DNA of 45,000 bases from Prorocentrum cordatum (Eukaryota; Sar; Dinophyceae; Prorocentrales; Prorocentraceae): positions 175,343 to 220,342 of the forward strand of contig CAUYUJ010012792.1 of assembly GCA_963575745.1 (NCBI GenBank), written 5' to 3'. The notes beneath the pieces are model-generated. The model searched no databases. It saw only the letters and a program-made list of their open reading frames with translations, and was not told where the DNA came from. Both the position numbers and the translations under genes were made by a program. This document shows positions 20,613-28,885 of this stretch, in pieces (the stretch's first letter is position 1; the number at the start of each line of letters is the position of its first letter).

Positions 20613-20761
20613 GTCGATTCCCTGGCCGTCTTCTTGGATCTCGGCCGTGGGGGCCCGCTGTCGGGCCTGGGGCCAGCAGCAAGAGAGCGGAGCGGCAGGA
20701 CGAAGCGCCTGCCCCCCTCGGGGTGGAGGGGTCCACTGCCTTCCGGGGCCGCGCACCGACA

Positions 20762-20948
20762 TCCCAGACCCCCTCGAGTCATGAAAAAATCACGACGGGA
20801 GGTTTTCGCTATTTTCGGCATTTGGGGGGCCCTTACCGGCCCTCAGGACCGTCAAAAAACGACTCAGGATGAAACATCGGTCCTGGGGAATGGGTCCGGA
20901 CCTCTGGGGCTCGCGTCATGAAAAAATCATGACGTCGGGGGTCTGGGA
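20762..20948 (+). mobile_element. 187-bp TCCCAGAC element, copy A
   Basis: Ends are TCCCAGACCCCC and GGGGGTCTGGGA. Just inside each end lies an A6-loop hairpin-like word (GTCATGAAAAAATCACGACG; GTCATGAAAAAATCATGACG). The interior carries GTTTTCGC...GGGGGGCCC and ACCGTCAAAAAACGACTCAG. Non-coding. Confidence 0.85.
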
Positions 20949-21238
20949 TCACAAGATCGTCGGATGTCTGGCTGCGGTCGGCCGAGAGGATCAGGGATCC
21001 CTTGGGTCGCCTGCCTCTGTGCTTCGGCTGGCGCCCGCCTCCGAGGCGCGCTGCCTCCGTGCAGCGGGTGCGTCCTCGGGCTGTGGCCGGCCAGGCCGCA
21101 GCGCCGGCCCCCCGCAGCATGCTGCAGCGCGGGTCTGACCTGGCTCTGGAGCGCGCGCGCGGGCCAAGAGGGCCGCTCCGGTGCCGCGCGCGTGCCGCAG
21201 GGAGTGCGGGAGGGTCCTTTTCCCCCGGGGGCCCCCCT
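20949..21238. other. Spacer between inverted element copies
   Basis: GC-rich, about 290 bp; no gene. ACAAGATCG at 20951-20959 repeats the word flanking copy C. Confidence 0.6.
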
Positions 21239-21424
21239 TCCCAGACCCCCGACGTCATGATTTTTTCATGACGCGACCCCCAGAGGTCCGGACCTATTCG
21301 CCGGGACCGGTTTTTCACCCTGAGTCGTTTTTTGACGGTTCCGAAGGCCGGTAAGGGCCCCCAGAGGCGAAACATATGGAAAAACCTTCCGTCGTGATTT
21401 TTTCATGACTCGCGGGGGTCTGGG
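21239..21424 (-). mobile_element. 187-bp TCCCAGAC element, copy B (inverted)
   Basis: Reverse-complement orientation of copy A with the same interior words (GAGTCGTTTTTTGACGGT, CCGGTAAGGGCCCCC). With copy A it forms a roughly 660-bp inverted-repeat structure. Confidence 0.85.
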
Positions 21425-21870
21425 TTCCCTCCGTGGCGACGCCTGCGAGGCCGCGCCAGCCTTGAGGGCACTGCGGCGCCCCCCAGATCGGCTCGCCCCA
21501 CGCCCGCGGGCCAGAGCTCAGGGGAGAAAGAAACACACAGACACAATTAATCTTCGATCCCGCAGAAAATATGGGAAAATATGGGAAGTGGGCGGGAAGC
21601 CAAAAAAACCGAAAATATGGGAAAATATGGAAGATATTTTGATTTGTGTGTATTTATTTGTGTGTCCTGGGGCCCCTTCAAGAGCCCTCGCCGGCCCCTG
21701 GCCTCCCGTACCGCCGCCGGCGCCAGGGGGGCCGCGGCCGCAAGCGGCTCGGCCCGCGTGGCGCCGGCTGGCCATGGCGCGGCCGCGTCACCGTTGGCAC
21801 CGCGCCAGTCAGCGGCTCGGCTCGCCTGGCATCGTTGGAAGCACAAGATCGACGCTGAACGAAGGAGGAT
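21425..21870. other. Spacer with short GAAAATATGGG repeats
   Basis: GAAAATATGGG(A) recurs four times at 21563-21630. The rest is GC-rich without a recognised gene. Confidence 0.6.
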
Positions 21871-22057
21871 TCCCAGACATGATCGCGTCGTAAAAAAATC
21901 AGGACGGGAGGTTTTTGCATATTTTCGGCCTCGGGGGGCCCTCGCCGGGCCTCGGGACCGCCAAAAAACGACTCAGGACGCAAAACCGGCCCTGGGGAAA
22001 GGGCCGGGACTTCCGGGGACGCCGTCCTGAAAAAATCAGGACGTCGCATGTCTGGGA
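21871..22057 (+). mobile_element. 187-bp TCCCAGAC element, copy C
   Basis: Ends TCCCAGACATG and CATGTCTGGGA are perfect 11-bp inverted repeats. The A-loop hairpin words are inside both ends. ACAAGATCGACGCTGAACG occurs exactly at 21843-21861 and 22057-22075, directly repeated on both sides. The interior matches copies A and B. Confidence 0.9.
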
Positions 22058-22083
22058 CAAGATCGACGCTGAACGGAGGACGA

Positions 22084-22365
22084 TTTCTCTTGCGGCGGCG
22101 AGCGGGGGGGAAGTGAAACGGAAAAGGCTTTCTCACGTGGGAAGAAGGACCACTTTTTCTGGCGGCGAGCGAGGGGGGGGAAGTGAGAAAGAGAAGGCTT
22201 TCTCGCGCTGAAGGAAGGACCACTTCTTCCGGCGGCGAGCAGGGGGGGAAAGTGGGAAAAAGCAGGCCTTTTCGCGCTGCAATGAAGGCCCGTTCTTTCG
22301 GCGGCGAGCGAGGGGGGGAAGTGAGAGGGAAAAGGCCTTCTCAGGAGGCCTGCGGGACTTTTCAG
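22084..22365. repeat. Tandem repeat, four units of about 68-71 bp
   Basis: GGCGGCGAGCGAGGGGGG followed by AAGTGAGAA, AAGGCTTTCTCGCGCTG and GAAGGACCACTT recurs at about 22085, 22152, 22219 and 22290. The unit start equals the terminal sequence of the element at 190-536. Confidence 0.85.
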
Positions 22366-22492
22366 GAGCCTTCCGTCCTTTTGAGGCGTGGTCTGTGCCT
22401 TCGGGGAAGGCCCAGACAATTTCTTAGAAGGCCAGGGGTTCCCGAACCCTAGAAGGCCTTTTTCTTCTCACTTCCCCCCGCGCTCGCCGCCA
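22288..22492. mobile_element. GC-rich inverted-repeat element, copy 2
   Basis: Starts GGCGGCGAGCGAGGGGGGGA and ends TCTCACTTCCCCCCGCGCTC plus GCCGCC. The interior (GCCTTCGGGGAAGGCCCAGA) matches 432-455 of copy 1. MITE-like, non-coding; 22493-22697 shows no gene. Confidence 0.7.
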
Positions 22493-22697
22493 ATTCCTGG
22501 CGTCGCTCGGCCGTGTGCATTTTTCTTGGCGGTGCGCATGCATCAAAGGGCATCTTGGACCATGTTGCGGACAAAATGAGTTGACGACGCCCGAAAATTC
22601 AAGGGGAAAAGACATCCGAGCAATGGCAAGACATGGGGCTCGCGACCACAGCCCGAGCAATTACAGTCGACGAAAAGAAAACGGCATGAATATACAT

Positions 22698-22839
22698 TTT
22701 TGGATGCCTGTGCGGATTTCTTGGATCAGCGCTGGGCCTTCCTGACGTCGCTTCTGGCTCCGCCCCTGGCGCTCTCAGCGCGCCAGGGAAGGGGGTTCAG
22801 CGTCGATCCAAGGAATCCGCGCGGACCTCCGAGAAACGT
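22698..22839. mobile_element. Trident palindrome, copy 3
   Basis: Left arm TGCGGATTTCTTGGATCAGC with GCTGG, right arm CGATCCAAGGAATCCGCGCG with GACCTCCGAG. It keeps the CCTGGCGCTC/AGCGCGCCAGG side hairpin; the second side hairpin is degraded. Confidence 0.8.
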
Positions 22840-22891
22840 CTGTTGGTGCAGTTTTTGTTGGCCACCTTCACAATCACGACGTGCACGTAAT

Positions 22892-22999
22892 TAGGACCAC
22901 TTCGAGGGCTCGGGAAGGGCTCAGGCTTCCGGGCCGTTCCTTCTACTCTTAGGCTGCGGAGCCTCTCATTCGTGGCCGAGGCCAGCCTTGGCCAGAGGA
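22892..22999 (+). repeat. Block flanking trident copy 3
   Basis: AGGACCACTTCGAGGGCTCG, GGCTTCCGGGCCG, TTCGTGGCCGAGGCCAGCC and TGGCCAGAGGA also follow trident copy 4 at 25007-25116 in the same order. Confidence 0.75.
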
Positions 23000-24214
23000 A
23001 CCCCTCTGTGCGTCTTCGGCGCTCCCTGCGGCGGCGCGATGACTGCACAGAGCTGGACGTCGATCCGGCCGGGGCTGGGACGAGGATGAACCCGTTCCAG
23101 AGCTCTCCGGCATGCCCTCCGAGCGTTCTGGAACGCTCTGAGGAGGCCGCGGCGCCCGAGACGTCCCCCAGGACTCCAGAGCCGCCGGATCTCAGAGCTT
23201 CTCGATTCCTCCCCGCCCGATTTTGTCCTCGCCCTGGCTTCGTCTCCTCGGCGGCTGCCTGGCGCGCGCTCCGCCCCTGAGGCTCGGCGGGCCCGCGCCA
23301 CCTCGGGCCCGCGCCCCCTGTTGCGAGCTCCCGCGGCTCGGGGCCGCTGCAGACGAGGCACCGCGCGCCCCTCGCCCGCGGGCCCCCCCCCCTGGCAGGC
23401 CGGCTTGTCGGGCCAGGATCGCCCAGGCCTCCCAGCTGGTGTCCGAAGTAGGGTCGGGCCGAGGTATAGCATCGAGGTCGGTTCGGGGATGGTGCCCTCG
23501 TGTTCGTCGTGCTTGTCGGATGCTCTTGTGCATCCTGGGGAGGGCACCCTTGGATTGTCTGCTGTGTTTTTGGCCAGCTGAGGGTCTCATGCTCTTGAAG
23601 GATGTTTTTTCTGGCCTAGGTCCGACTGTAGATGGGGTCGACGAATCGCGCCGCATCGACGATGCGGCTCGATGTGGAGCTTGATTTTCTCCGCGTCGAC
23701 GTCGCCGATGCATCGGCGATGCGGCGCGACGGCGATGCGGCGCGATCTTCCGACTCCATCTACTCGGACTCCATCCAGGCGGCCTCCAGATCGGCGCTCT
23801 TCACCAGTTCTGCCCTCTGGGAGCCGCTTCCAGGCCCGAAGGCCCCTCGACAGAGCGACAGAGCTCGACCCCAGGAAGGGGTCGAGAGGTCCGGTGGGCG
23901 CGCGCTGAGCAACTCCGCGACGCCTGTCCTGGCCTGGCCAATCGGTGCCTATGACTTCCTGGCCAGGCCCAGAGGGCGTACACAGCGATCGCGTCGGGCG
24001 CTGCTTGATGGGTGGGGGCGATCAGTGGGGCTCACGTGTGGTTACCTTTCATGCACCCTCGGGGCCGTGGAGGGGCCCGACAGGGGCATGGAAGGTGCAC
24101 GCTCCCGTCCCCCCCTCCCACATTATCGCCCCCCCCATTAAGCAGAGCCCGATTGCGGGCCCATGATCGGGCTGGCGAGGATCAGCAGATCGGTTTGGGT
24201 CGGCGTGCTCCCAG
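23000..24214. other. No recognised gene; likely intron or upstream of the PsbQ-like exon
   Basis: GC-rich. GATGCGGCGCGA-type words repeat at 23640-23745. Several frames are open, but none has a recognisable domain. Upstream exons of the 24215 gene, including its targeting leader, could not be found. Confidence 0.4.
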
Positions 24215-24700
24215 GCGAGGTTCTCCGTGTTCGGTTTTGACGGCAGTGGGAAGGGCGCTGTGTCAGACGCCTACCAGCAGATCGACCCTGATGCGACCTC
24301 CCCGTACAACCAGTTCAGCAACCCGAAGGACTCCGTCTACACGAACGATCAGGCCCTGAGGCAGAAGATGTACGACAGAAACAGGGCCAAGGTTGTCGAG
24401 TACGTGAAGAGCCTCGACAAGGTTCCCGACCTGATCAAGCTGAAGCAGTCCGAGAACCTGAAGAGCCTGCTGACCACCAAGCTCTACGCGCTCCGCGAGT
24501 ACATGGAGTACGTGACCACAGGCGGCGCGCCGTTCTACCGCAAGGAGGACGCGGCCGGCATGAGGGAGGCGAACGAGTTCTTCCAGGACCTCGCGGACCT
24601 TGGCGTGGCGGGCGGCAGGAGGAACTGGGACTGGGCGAGCGAGGCCTACGAGAAGTCCAGGGGCAGCTTCAAGTCCTGGATGGACGTCGTGCAGCTCTGA
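24215..24700 (+). CDS. PsbQ/Psb31-like photosystem II extrinsic protein, last exon
   Basis: After a CCCAG/G acceptor (24210-24215) the frame reads ARFSVFGFDGSGKGAVSD... to a TGA at 24700, about 161 residues. It has the features of the four-helix PsbQ-type family that caps the oxygen-evolving complex in the thylakoid lumen: an SPYNQF...VY segment near the N-terminus, then YVKSLDKVPDLIKLKQSENL, LLTTKLYALREYMEYV and WASEAYEKSRGSFKSWMDVV helices. The R-x-x-M/Y and final S-F-x-S-W-x-D pattern is like diatom Psb31 and algal PsbQ. No signal or transit peptide is present, so 5' exons are missing; the in-frame GTG at 24227 is not a plausible nuclear start. Codon use is strongly G/C-ending and the frame is clean, unlike the broken genes elsewhere. 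Confidence 0.75.
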   Translation, partial: ARFSVFGFDGSGKGAVSDAYQQIDPDATSPYNQFSNPKDSVYTNDQALRQKMYDRNRAKVVEYVKSLDKVPDLIKLKQSENLKSLLTTKLYALREYMEYVTTGGAPFYRKEDAAGMREANEFFQDLADLGVAGGRRNWDWASEAYEKSRGSFKSWMDVVQL

Positions 24701-24835
24701 GCACAGCCTCGGCCGTTGCGCAGGGCGAGGGGGGGCGGGGGGAAGGGGAGGCCTCTGAGAGGGCGAAGAGGCCGTCCTGCCTGCCAAGAAGAGACCCTCC
24801 CCCACAGTCGAACAGAAGACGGCTCAACCGTGCTT

Positions 24836-24955
24836 GCTCGGAGCTCCGCGCGGACTTCTCGAGTCGGCGCTGGCCCCCCCGGCGCGCTTCGATCGCCGGT
24901 GGGAGGGGGGGGGGCCCAGCGCCGAGTCAAGACGTCCGCGCGGACCTCCGAGCGT
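24836..24955. mobile_element. Trident palindrome, copy 4
   Basis: Arms GCTCGGAGCTCCGCGCGGAC and GTCCGCGCGGACCTCCGAGC with GAGTCGGCGCTGG/CCAGCGCCGAGTC inside. The loop GGCGCGCTTCGATCGCCGG lacks the two full side hairpins. It lies about 135 bp after the PsbQ-like stop codon. Confidence 0.85.
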
Positions 24956-25006
24956 TTCCGCTCGTGCAGCTTCCCGTCCCGCGCCCACCCTCCAGACCCG
25001 GGCCCG

Positions 25007-25116
25007 AGGACCACCTCGAGAGTTCGCGAGGGGCGCCTGGCTTCCGGGCCGGTCCTTCGGCCTGCAGGCCGGGGGGCCTCTCCCCTTCGTGGCCGAGGCC
25101 GGCCGTGGCCAGAGGA
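25007..25116 (+). repeat. Block flanking trident copy 4
   Basis: Same block as 22892-22999 (AGGACCACCTCGAG, GGCTTCCGGGCCG, TTCGTGGCCGAGGCC, TGGCCAGAGGA). An AT-rich stretch follows at 25117-25225. Confidence 0.75.
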
Positions 25117-25380
25117 GATAGGTAAAATATACTTTTGTGATAAAATATGAATAGTTTGAGGTTTCTTTTCAACCAATTGCACCATATACACAGGAGGTTA
25201 TTATCTTTATTTTTTTGTCGTTTGTGTCTTTTTTGGTGCCCCTCGCTGCCGGTCTGCGCGCGTGCGCGGCTGGCTTCGGCGCCGGGTCGGGGGCGGCCTC
25301 GCGCCGCCCGCGAAGCCTCCGAGAGGGGGGCCGCCCGCGTGGGTTCTGTGCTGCTGAGGGTGGAGCGCGAGGGCCCCACC

Positions 25381-25619
25381 AGGGGCCCTTTCGGGCTCTT
25401 TTGGGCCCCTTCTGGCTCCAATCGGGGGAGCGTAAGACCGCGCCTCGGATTTTGACGAGGAGGAGTTTCGTGGGATGTCTGCAGCGGGAGGCCTCGTCAA
25501 AATGCAGGCTCGGCCTCGTCATTTTTTTGACGACCTCGTCGGGGATTTCCGAGTCCACTGTACCCAGGTCTTACGTCCCCCTGATCCAAGAGGGGCCCCA
25601 GAGGGCCCACTTGGGGCCT
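25381..25619. repeat. Large imperfect inverted repeat
   Basis: The left arm (25381-25439, ending GGGGGAGCGTAAGACC) is mirrored by the right arm (25567-25619, starting GGTCTTACGTCCCCC), about 55 bases each. Inside, CCTCGTCAAAAT and ATTTTGACGAGG make a further inverted pair, and GTCATTTTTTTGAC is a small hairpin. Confidence 0.75.
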
Positions 25620-25820
25620 TCCCAACGGAGAGCCAAACACCCCACCGACCACCCGCCCGATCCGGGGGCCGCCCCCCTCGCCCTGCGCCCCCTCGGCCGC
25701 GCCGCCGGCGGCCACACTGCACCCCGCCGGGCCTCTCGCGGCCTCGGGCGCTCGGCCCGAGTGCCAGCAGAAGGCACAGCAGGAGCATGCAGTCAACCTT
25801 CACAGTGCGTACGGCAGGGC

Positions 25821-26006
25821 CGCGTCGGGTCGACCGGCGGCGACCTCGCCGCCGGCGTTCAACGTTGAACGCCGCCGGCGACCCAGAAGCGGTCGATGTT
25901 GAACGATCTGACGTTTCGGAAACGGCCGATCGTTCAAGGTTGGACGATCCCCGAGGTGTCAGAAGCCAGCGCCGAAGTCGGCACGACACGAACATGCCGT
26001 ACGCAC
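25821..26006. repeat. Dispersed block T, copy 2
   Basis: Contains the perfect 20-bp palindrome GGCGTTCAACGTTGAACGCC (25854-25873), then the GACCCAGAAGCGG, CGATCTGACG and CGAGGTGTCAGAAGC words shared with the other copies. It precedes trident copy 5 by about 50 bp. Confidence 0.85.
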
Positions 26007-26057
26007 TGCTTCATCAAGGCTGCTTTTGCTTGGTGAACCAACAAGAAGGTACAGAAA

Positions 26058-26195
26058 CATCAACTTTTGGAGGTCCACGCGGATTTCTCGCGTCTGCGCT
26101 GGAGCCTCCATGGCGGCGCCTCTGGCGCCGCCCCTGGCGAGCTCTGCGCGCCAGGCAGGCCGCCGATGCAAGAAATCCGCGCGGACCTTCGGATT
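26058..26195. mobile_element. Trident palindrome, copy 5
   Basis: Arms ACTTTTGGAGGTCCACGCGG and CCGCGCGGACCTTCGGATTA. Both side hairpins are present in the order opposite to copy 1: GGCGGCGCC-TCT-GGCGCCGCC, then CCTGGCG...CGCGCCAGG. Confidence 0.85.
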
Positions 26196-26392
26196 ATGTA
26201 GCTTTTTTTCTGCCCTCCAAATCGTGATGCGTTGCCTCATCAAGTCTGCCCTTGCATCCATGCTTCTCTGGCCTTTCCTGAGCCGATGTTGACGTCCAAG
26301 GAGCTCCAAATGGTAATTGGGTCTTCAAAAGGTTTTGCACCCTCACTTTGCATCCTTACTCTGAATTTTTGGCTGTACGGTAGGTTCGTTTC

Positions 26393-26557
26393 GCGCCGAC
26401 GCGGCGAGGGTGCTCAAGGTTGAACGCCGCCAGTGGCCCAGACTCGGCCAAGGTGGAATGGTCTGGCGATCGAGATGCCGCCGATCGTTGCAGGCCGAAC
26501 TGTCCACGAGGTGTCAGAAAAACAGCACCGGGGCCGTCACGACACGAACCCGCCGTG
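26393..26557. repeat. Dispersed block T, copy 3
   Basis: TTGAACGCCGCC, GGCCCAGACTCGG, CCGATCGTTGCAGG and CGAGGTGTCAGAAA in the same order as copies 1 and 2. It directly adjoins trident copy 6. The gap 26196-26392 holds no gene. Confidence 0.8.
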
Positions 26558-26560
26558 CAA

Positions 26561-26732
26561 CTCTCGGAGCTCCGCGCGGACTTCTCGGCTCGGCGCTGGG
26601 CCTCCTCCCCGGAGTCCCCTCCCCCCGGCGCGAGGGGCGCTCCAGGAGCGGCGCCGGAGGTGCCGCCAGGGGTGGTGGGGAGCGGGGGTGCTCCGGCGCC
26701 GACCCGAGAGAAATAGGCGCGGGCCTCCGACC
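26561..26732. mobile_element. Trident palindrome, copy 6
   Basis: Arms CTCGGAGCTCCGCGCGGACT and GGCGCGGGCCTCCGACCGG with CGGCTCGGCGCTGG/CCGGCGCCGACCCG inside. The GGCGGCACC/GGTGCCGCC-type side hairpin is kept and the other is degraded. Confidence 0.8.
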
Positions 26733-26914
26733 GGTTCCTGCCAGTGAAGCTCTTCTTGTCGTCTTCTGCTCCGCGGCCTCGGTGGCGAGGGCCCCCTTGC
26801 GGATGGAGCGCTCCGGTCCCCGGCCGTCCCGGCACCCTGTGGCCCCCCTGCCAGCTGGCGCTCTCCGGGCTCACGTCCCAGCATTTTTTTCAAACGCGCC
26901 GCCCGCCGCTCTCC

Positions 26915-27050
26915 TCCTTCTACCTCCTCCTCCTCCTCCTCTTTCATCCCCCTCCTCCTCCATCGGCCTCCTCTTCAACTTCCTCCTCCTCCTCCTTCTA
27001 CTCCTCCTTCTCTTCCTCCTCCTTCTCCTTCCTCCTCCCTCCTCGTTCTA
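26915..27050. repeat. CTC/TTC array
   Basis: CTCCTCCT and CTTCTCCT triplets, pyrimidine-rich on the + strand. Confidence 0.9.
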
Positions 27051-27914
27051 GTCCTCGTCTTCCTCGGCCTCTTTTTTTTTCGCTGCGCTAACTTTAGCCA
27101 GTGAGCTGGAGCGTACCATGGATGAAAAAAGAATGCGTGCAACCAGCTCAGGAAACGCCCGAACAATTTGGGCGAGGCCAGCGTAGAGATTGAACGGACA
27201 GGGCAGGGAGCCAAGCAAAAAGAAGTAGGCCCAAAGGCTCGAAATATACGCTAGCCTCGCGGCACTGGTAGGAGAGAGGGATTCCGAACCGGATCGAACG
27301 AATAGAAACCTAAACCCAACAAAGCAGGAGCCGAACAAGGGAGAGAACGACATACACATGCAAAGTGCTGCTTAGCATTGTGGTCGTCTCAGTTCTCTGC
27401 GCCCTAGGTAGGAGAACAGGGTAGCTAGGCAGCAATAATAAAGGTATGGGTATATGGTGTCCCTCACATCCTCCTAACTCTACCCATTACCACCCGCCGC
27501 CCTCAAGTATAAAGAAGCACGTGCTGTGGCAACGTGGACTCAATGACTTAGCCGTTCGAACTCGAGTCTTTATGCGCAGGCTCAGTGCTATATTGGCTGG
27601 CCAGGGCGTGAGAGGAATAGAGCAAGCGGCTGACGGAATATACAGTTGATAATTGGTTGGTGTGAGGCTTGGATCGGCCATGCTGGCCAAGTCTGTACTG
27701 GCTGGTGTTGTAACAGAAGCGGCTATTGCACGTGGTTGCGGCCGTCTGGATCGTCCTGGTAGCCTACTGTTCGAGATACGTTGACTAAACTGCAGTTTTA
27801 GCCGTCATTCATTCTGATGGCTGCGCAGGTGTAACATAGAGTAACGTAGCAAAAGGCTGGCACTGCTGTGTGTGTGTGCTCTGCCACCACCCCGAACCGC
27901 TGTATCCTCCCCTC
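27051..27914. other. Lower-GC island, no confirmed gene
   Basis: A drop in GC relative to the flanks. A - strand frame (27359-27048) gives a hydrophobic 103-residue product with possible membrane spans ending in a Lys/Glu tail that runs into the CTC array. It has no family match I recognise, and I do not call it a gene. Confidence 0.4.
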
Positions 27915-28043
27915 CATCGTCTTCCTTTTCCTCCTTCTCCTTCTCCTTCTTCTCCTTCTTCTCCTTCTTCTCCTCCTCCTCCTCCTCCTCCTCCTCCTCC
28001 TCCTCCTCCTCCTCCTCCTCCTCCTCCTCCTCCTCCTCCTCCC
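27915..28043. repeat. CTT/CTC array
   Basis: CTTCTC hexamers pass into uninterrupted CTC triplets and end in a C-run. Confidence 0.95.
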
Positions 28044-28044
28044 C

Positions 28045-28228
28045 CCCGCTCTCCGACTTCGCATTCCTTTCGTGACGCGGGCCCCCCTGGGTTCTGGGCC
28101 CTTCCTCCAGGGCCGTTTTTTTATCCCGAGTGGTTGTCCGACGGCCCCAGGGCCGGGAAGCGGCTCCCATGACGCCGGAAGCGTGGCACAACTTGCCGTC
28201 GCGACTTTTTCCAGTCGCCCAGATTTGA
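28045..28228 (-). mobile_element. 187-bp TCCCAGAC-type element, diverged copy D
   Basis: In the orientation of copy B: CGTGACGCGGGCCCCCC, GGGCCGTTTTTTTATCCCGA with GTGGTTGTCCGACGG, and GCCGTCGCGACTTTTTCCAG line up with copy B words in order. Clearly diverged. Confidence 0.6.
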
Positions 28229-28458
28229 GGGCCCTTCCTCACCCTCCTCTCCCTCCCTCCCTCCCTGCCTCCTTTCTTCCCCCCCTCTTCGGAAGCAGTT
28301 GCACTCAGCACCACCGCTTGTACATCCTTGGTTGAAGTCCCGCCTGATCCCGCCCAATCTGGAGCCATCCAGGCTGAATCCAGCCTCCAGCATGATGGTG
28401 CTCTCATCGTGCTCTTGCTCGTTTTCACGAAGACCTCCCAGGAGCTGTCTCCTGATCC

Positions 28459-28540
28459 CGCCCCCCCTCCCTCTCCCTCCCTCCCTCCCCCTCCTCCCTC
28501 CCTCCCCTCCCCCCCTCCCTCCCCCCCTCCCTCCTCCCTG
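28459..28540. repeat. CTCC/CCCT array
   Basis: CCCTCCCTCC tetramers; a shorter run lies at 28243-28268. The interval 28541-28699 is GC-rich without a recognised gene. Confidence 0.9.
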
Positions 28541-28699
28541 CTGCAGCCATCCGGCGGTGCACTCAGCGCAGCGGCCTCCGGCGGCGAGTGCCACCGCCGA
28601 GCGGGCGCACCGTCGGACGGCCCTGGGCCAGCCTGGGCCGAGGCGCGTCGTTCGGGCAGACGCCCCGGATCGTTCCAAAAAAAGCGCCGCTTTCCTCAG

Positions 28700-28872
28700 C
28701 ACCCACCAAACCACCCCAACCCAACTCGAAGGCCCAAACTTATCCTCGATTTCCAGGGGGGGGGTCGGGGAACGTTGAAAAAGCGCATGGAACCCGTACC
28801 CCCCTCCCCAACTCTCAATTCGGGTCAAATTCGGGTCTTCGGGTTGGGTTGGGGTGGTCTGGTAGGTAGGCA
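28700..28872. mobile_element. Inverted-repeat element with 40-bp arms
   Basis: ACCCACCAAACCACCCCAAC with CCAACTCGAAGG (28702-28733) is mirrored by TTCGGGTTGGGTTGGGGTGG ending at 28858, with GTCTGGTAGGT after. The centre holds a G-run and CCCCCCTCCCC. MITE-like, non-coding. Confidence 0.75.
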
Positions 28873-28885
28873 TGTCCTCAAGGAG

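Noticed and set aside
24227-24700. GTG at 24227 as the start of the PsbQ-like protein
   Set aside because: The frame is open upstream through a good splice acceptor, and a lumen protein needs a leader that is absent here.
16063-26732. Trident hairpins as transcription terminators or CRISPR repeats
   Set aside because: The GC-rich arms are 35-90 bp, there is no T-run, no regular spacing and no spacers; a dispersed eukaryotic element fits better.
27048-27359. Hydrophobic 103-codon frame as a membrane protein gene
   Set aside because: No family resemblance, and it runs into the CTC array; left as an unconfirmed frame.
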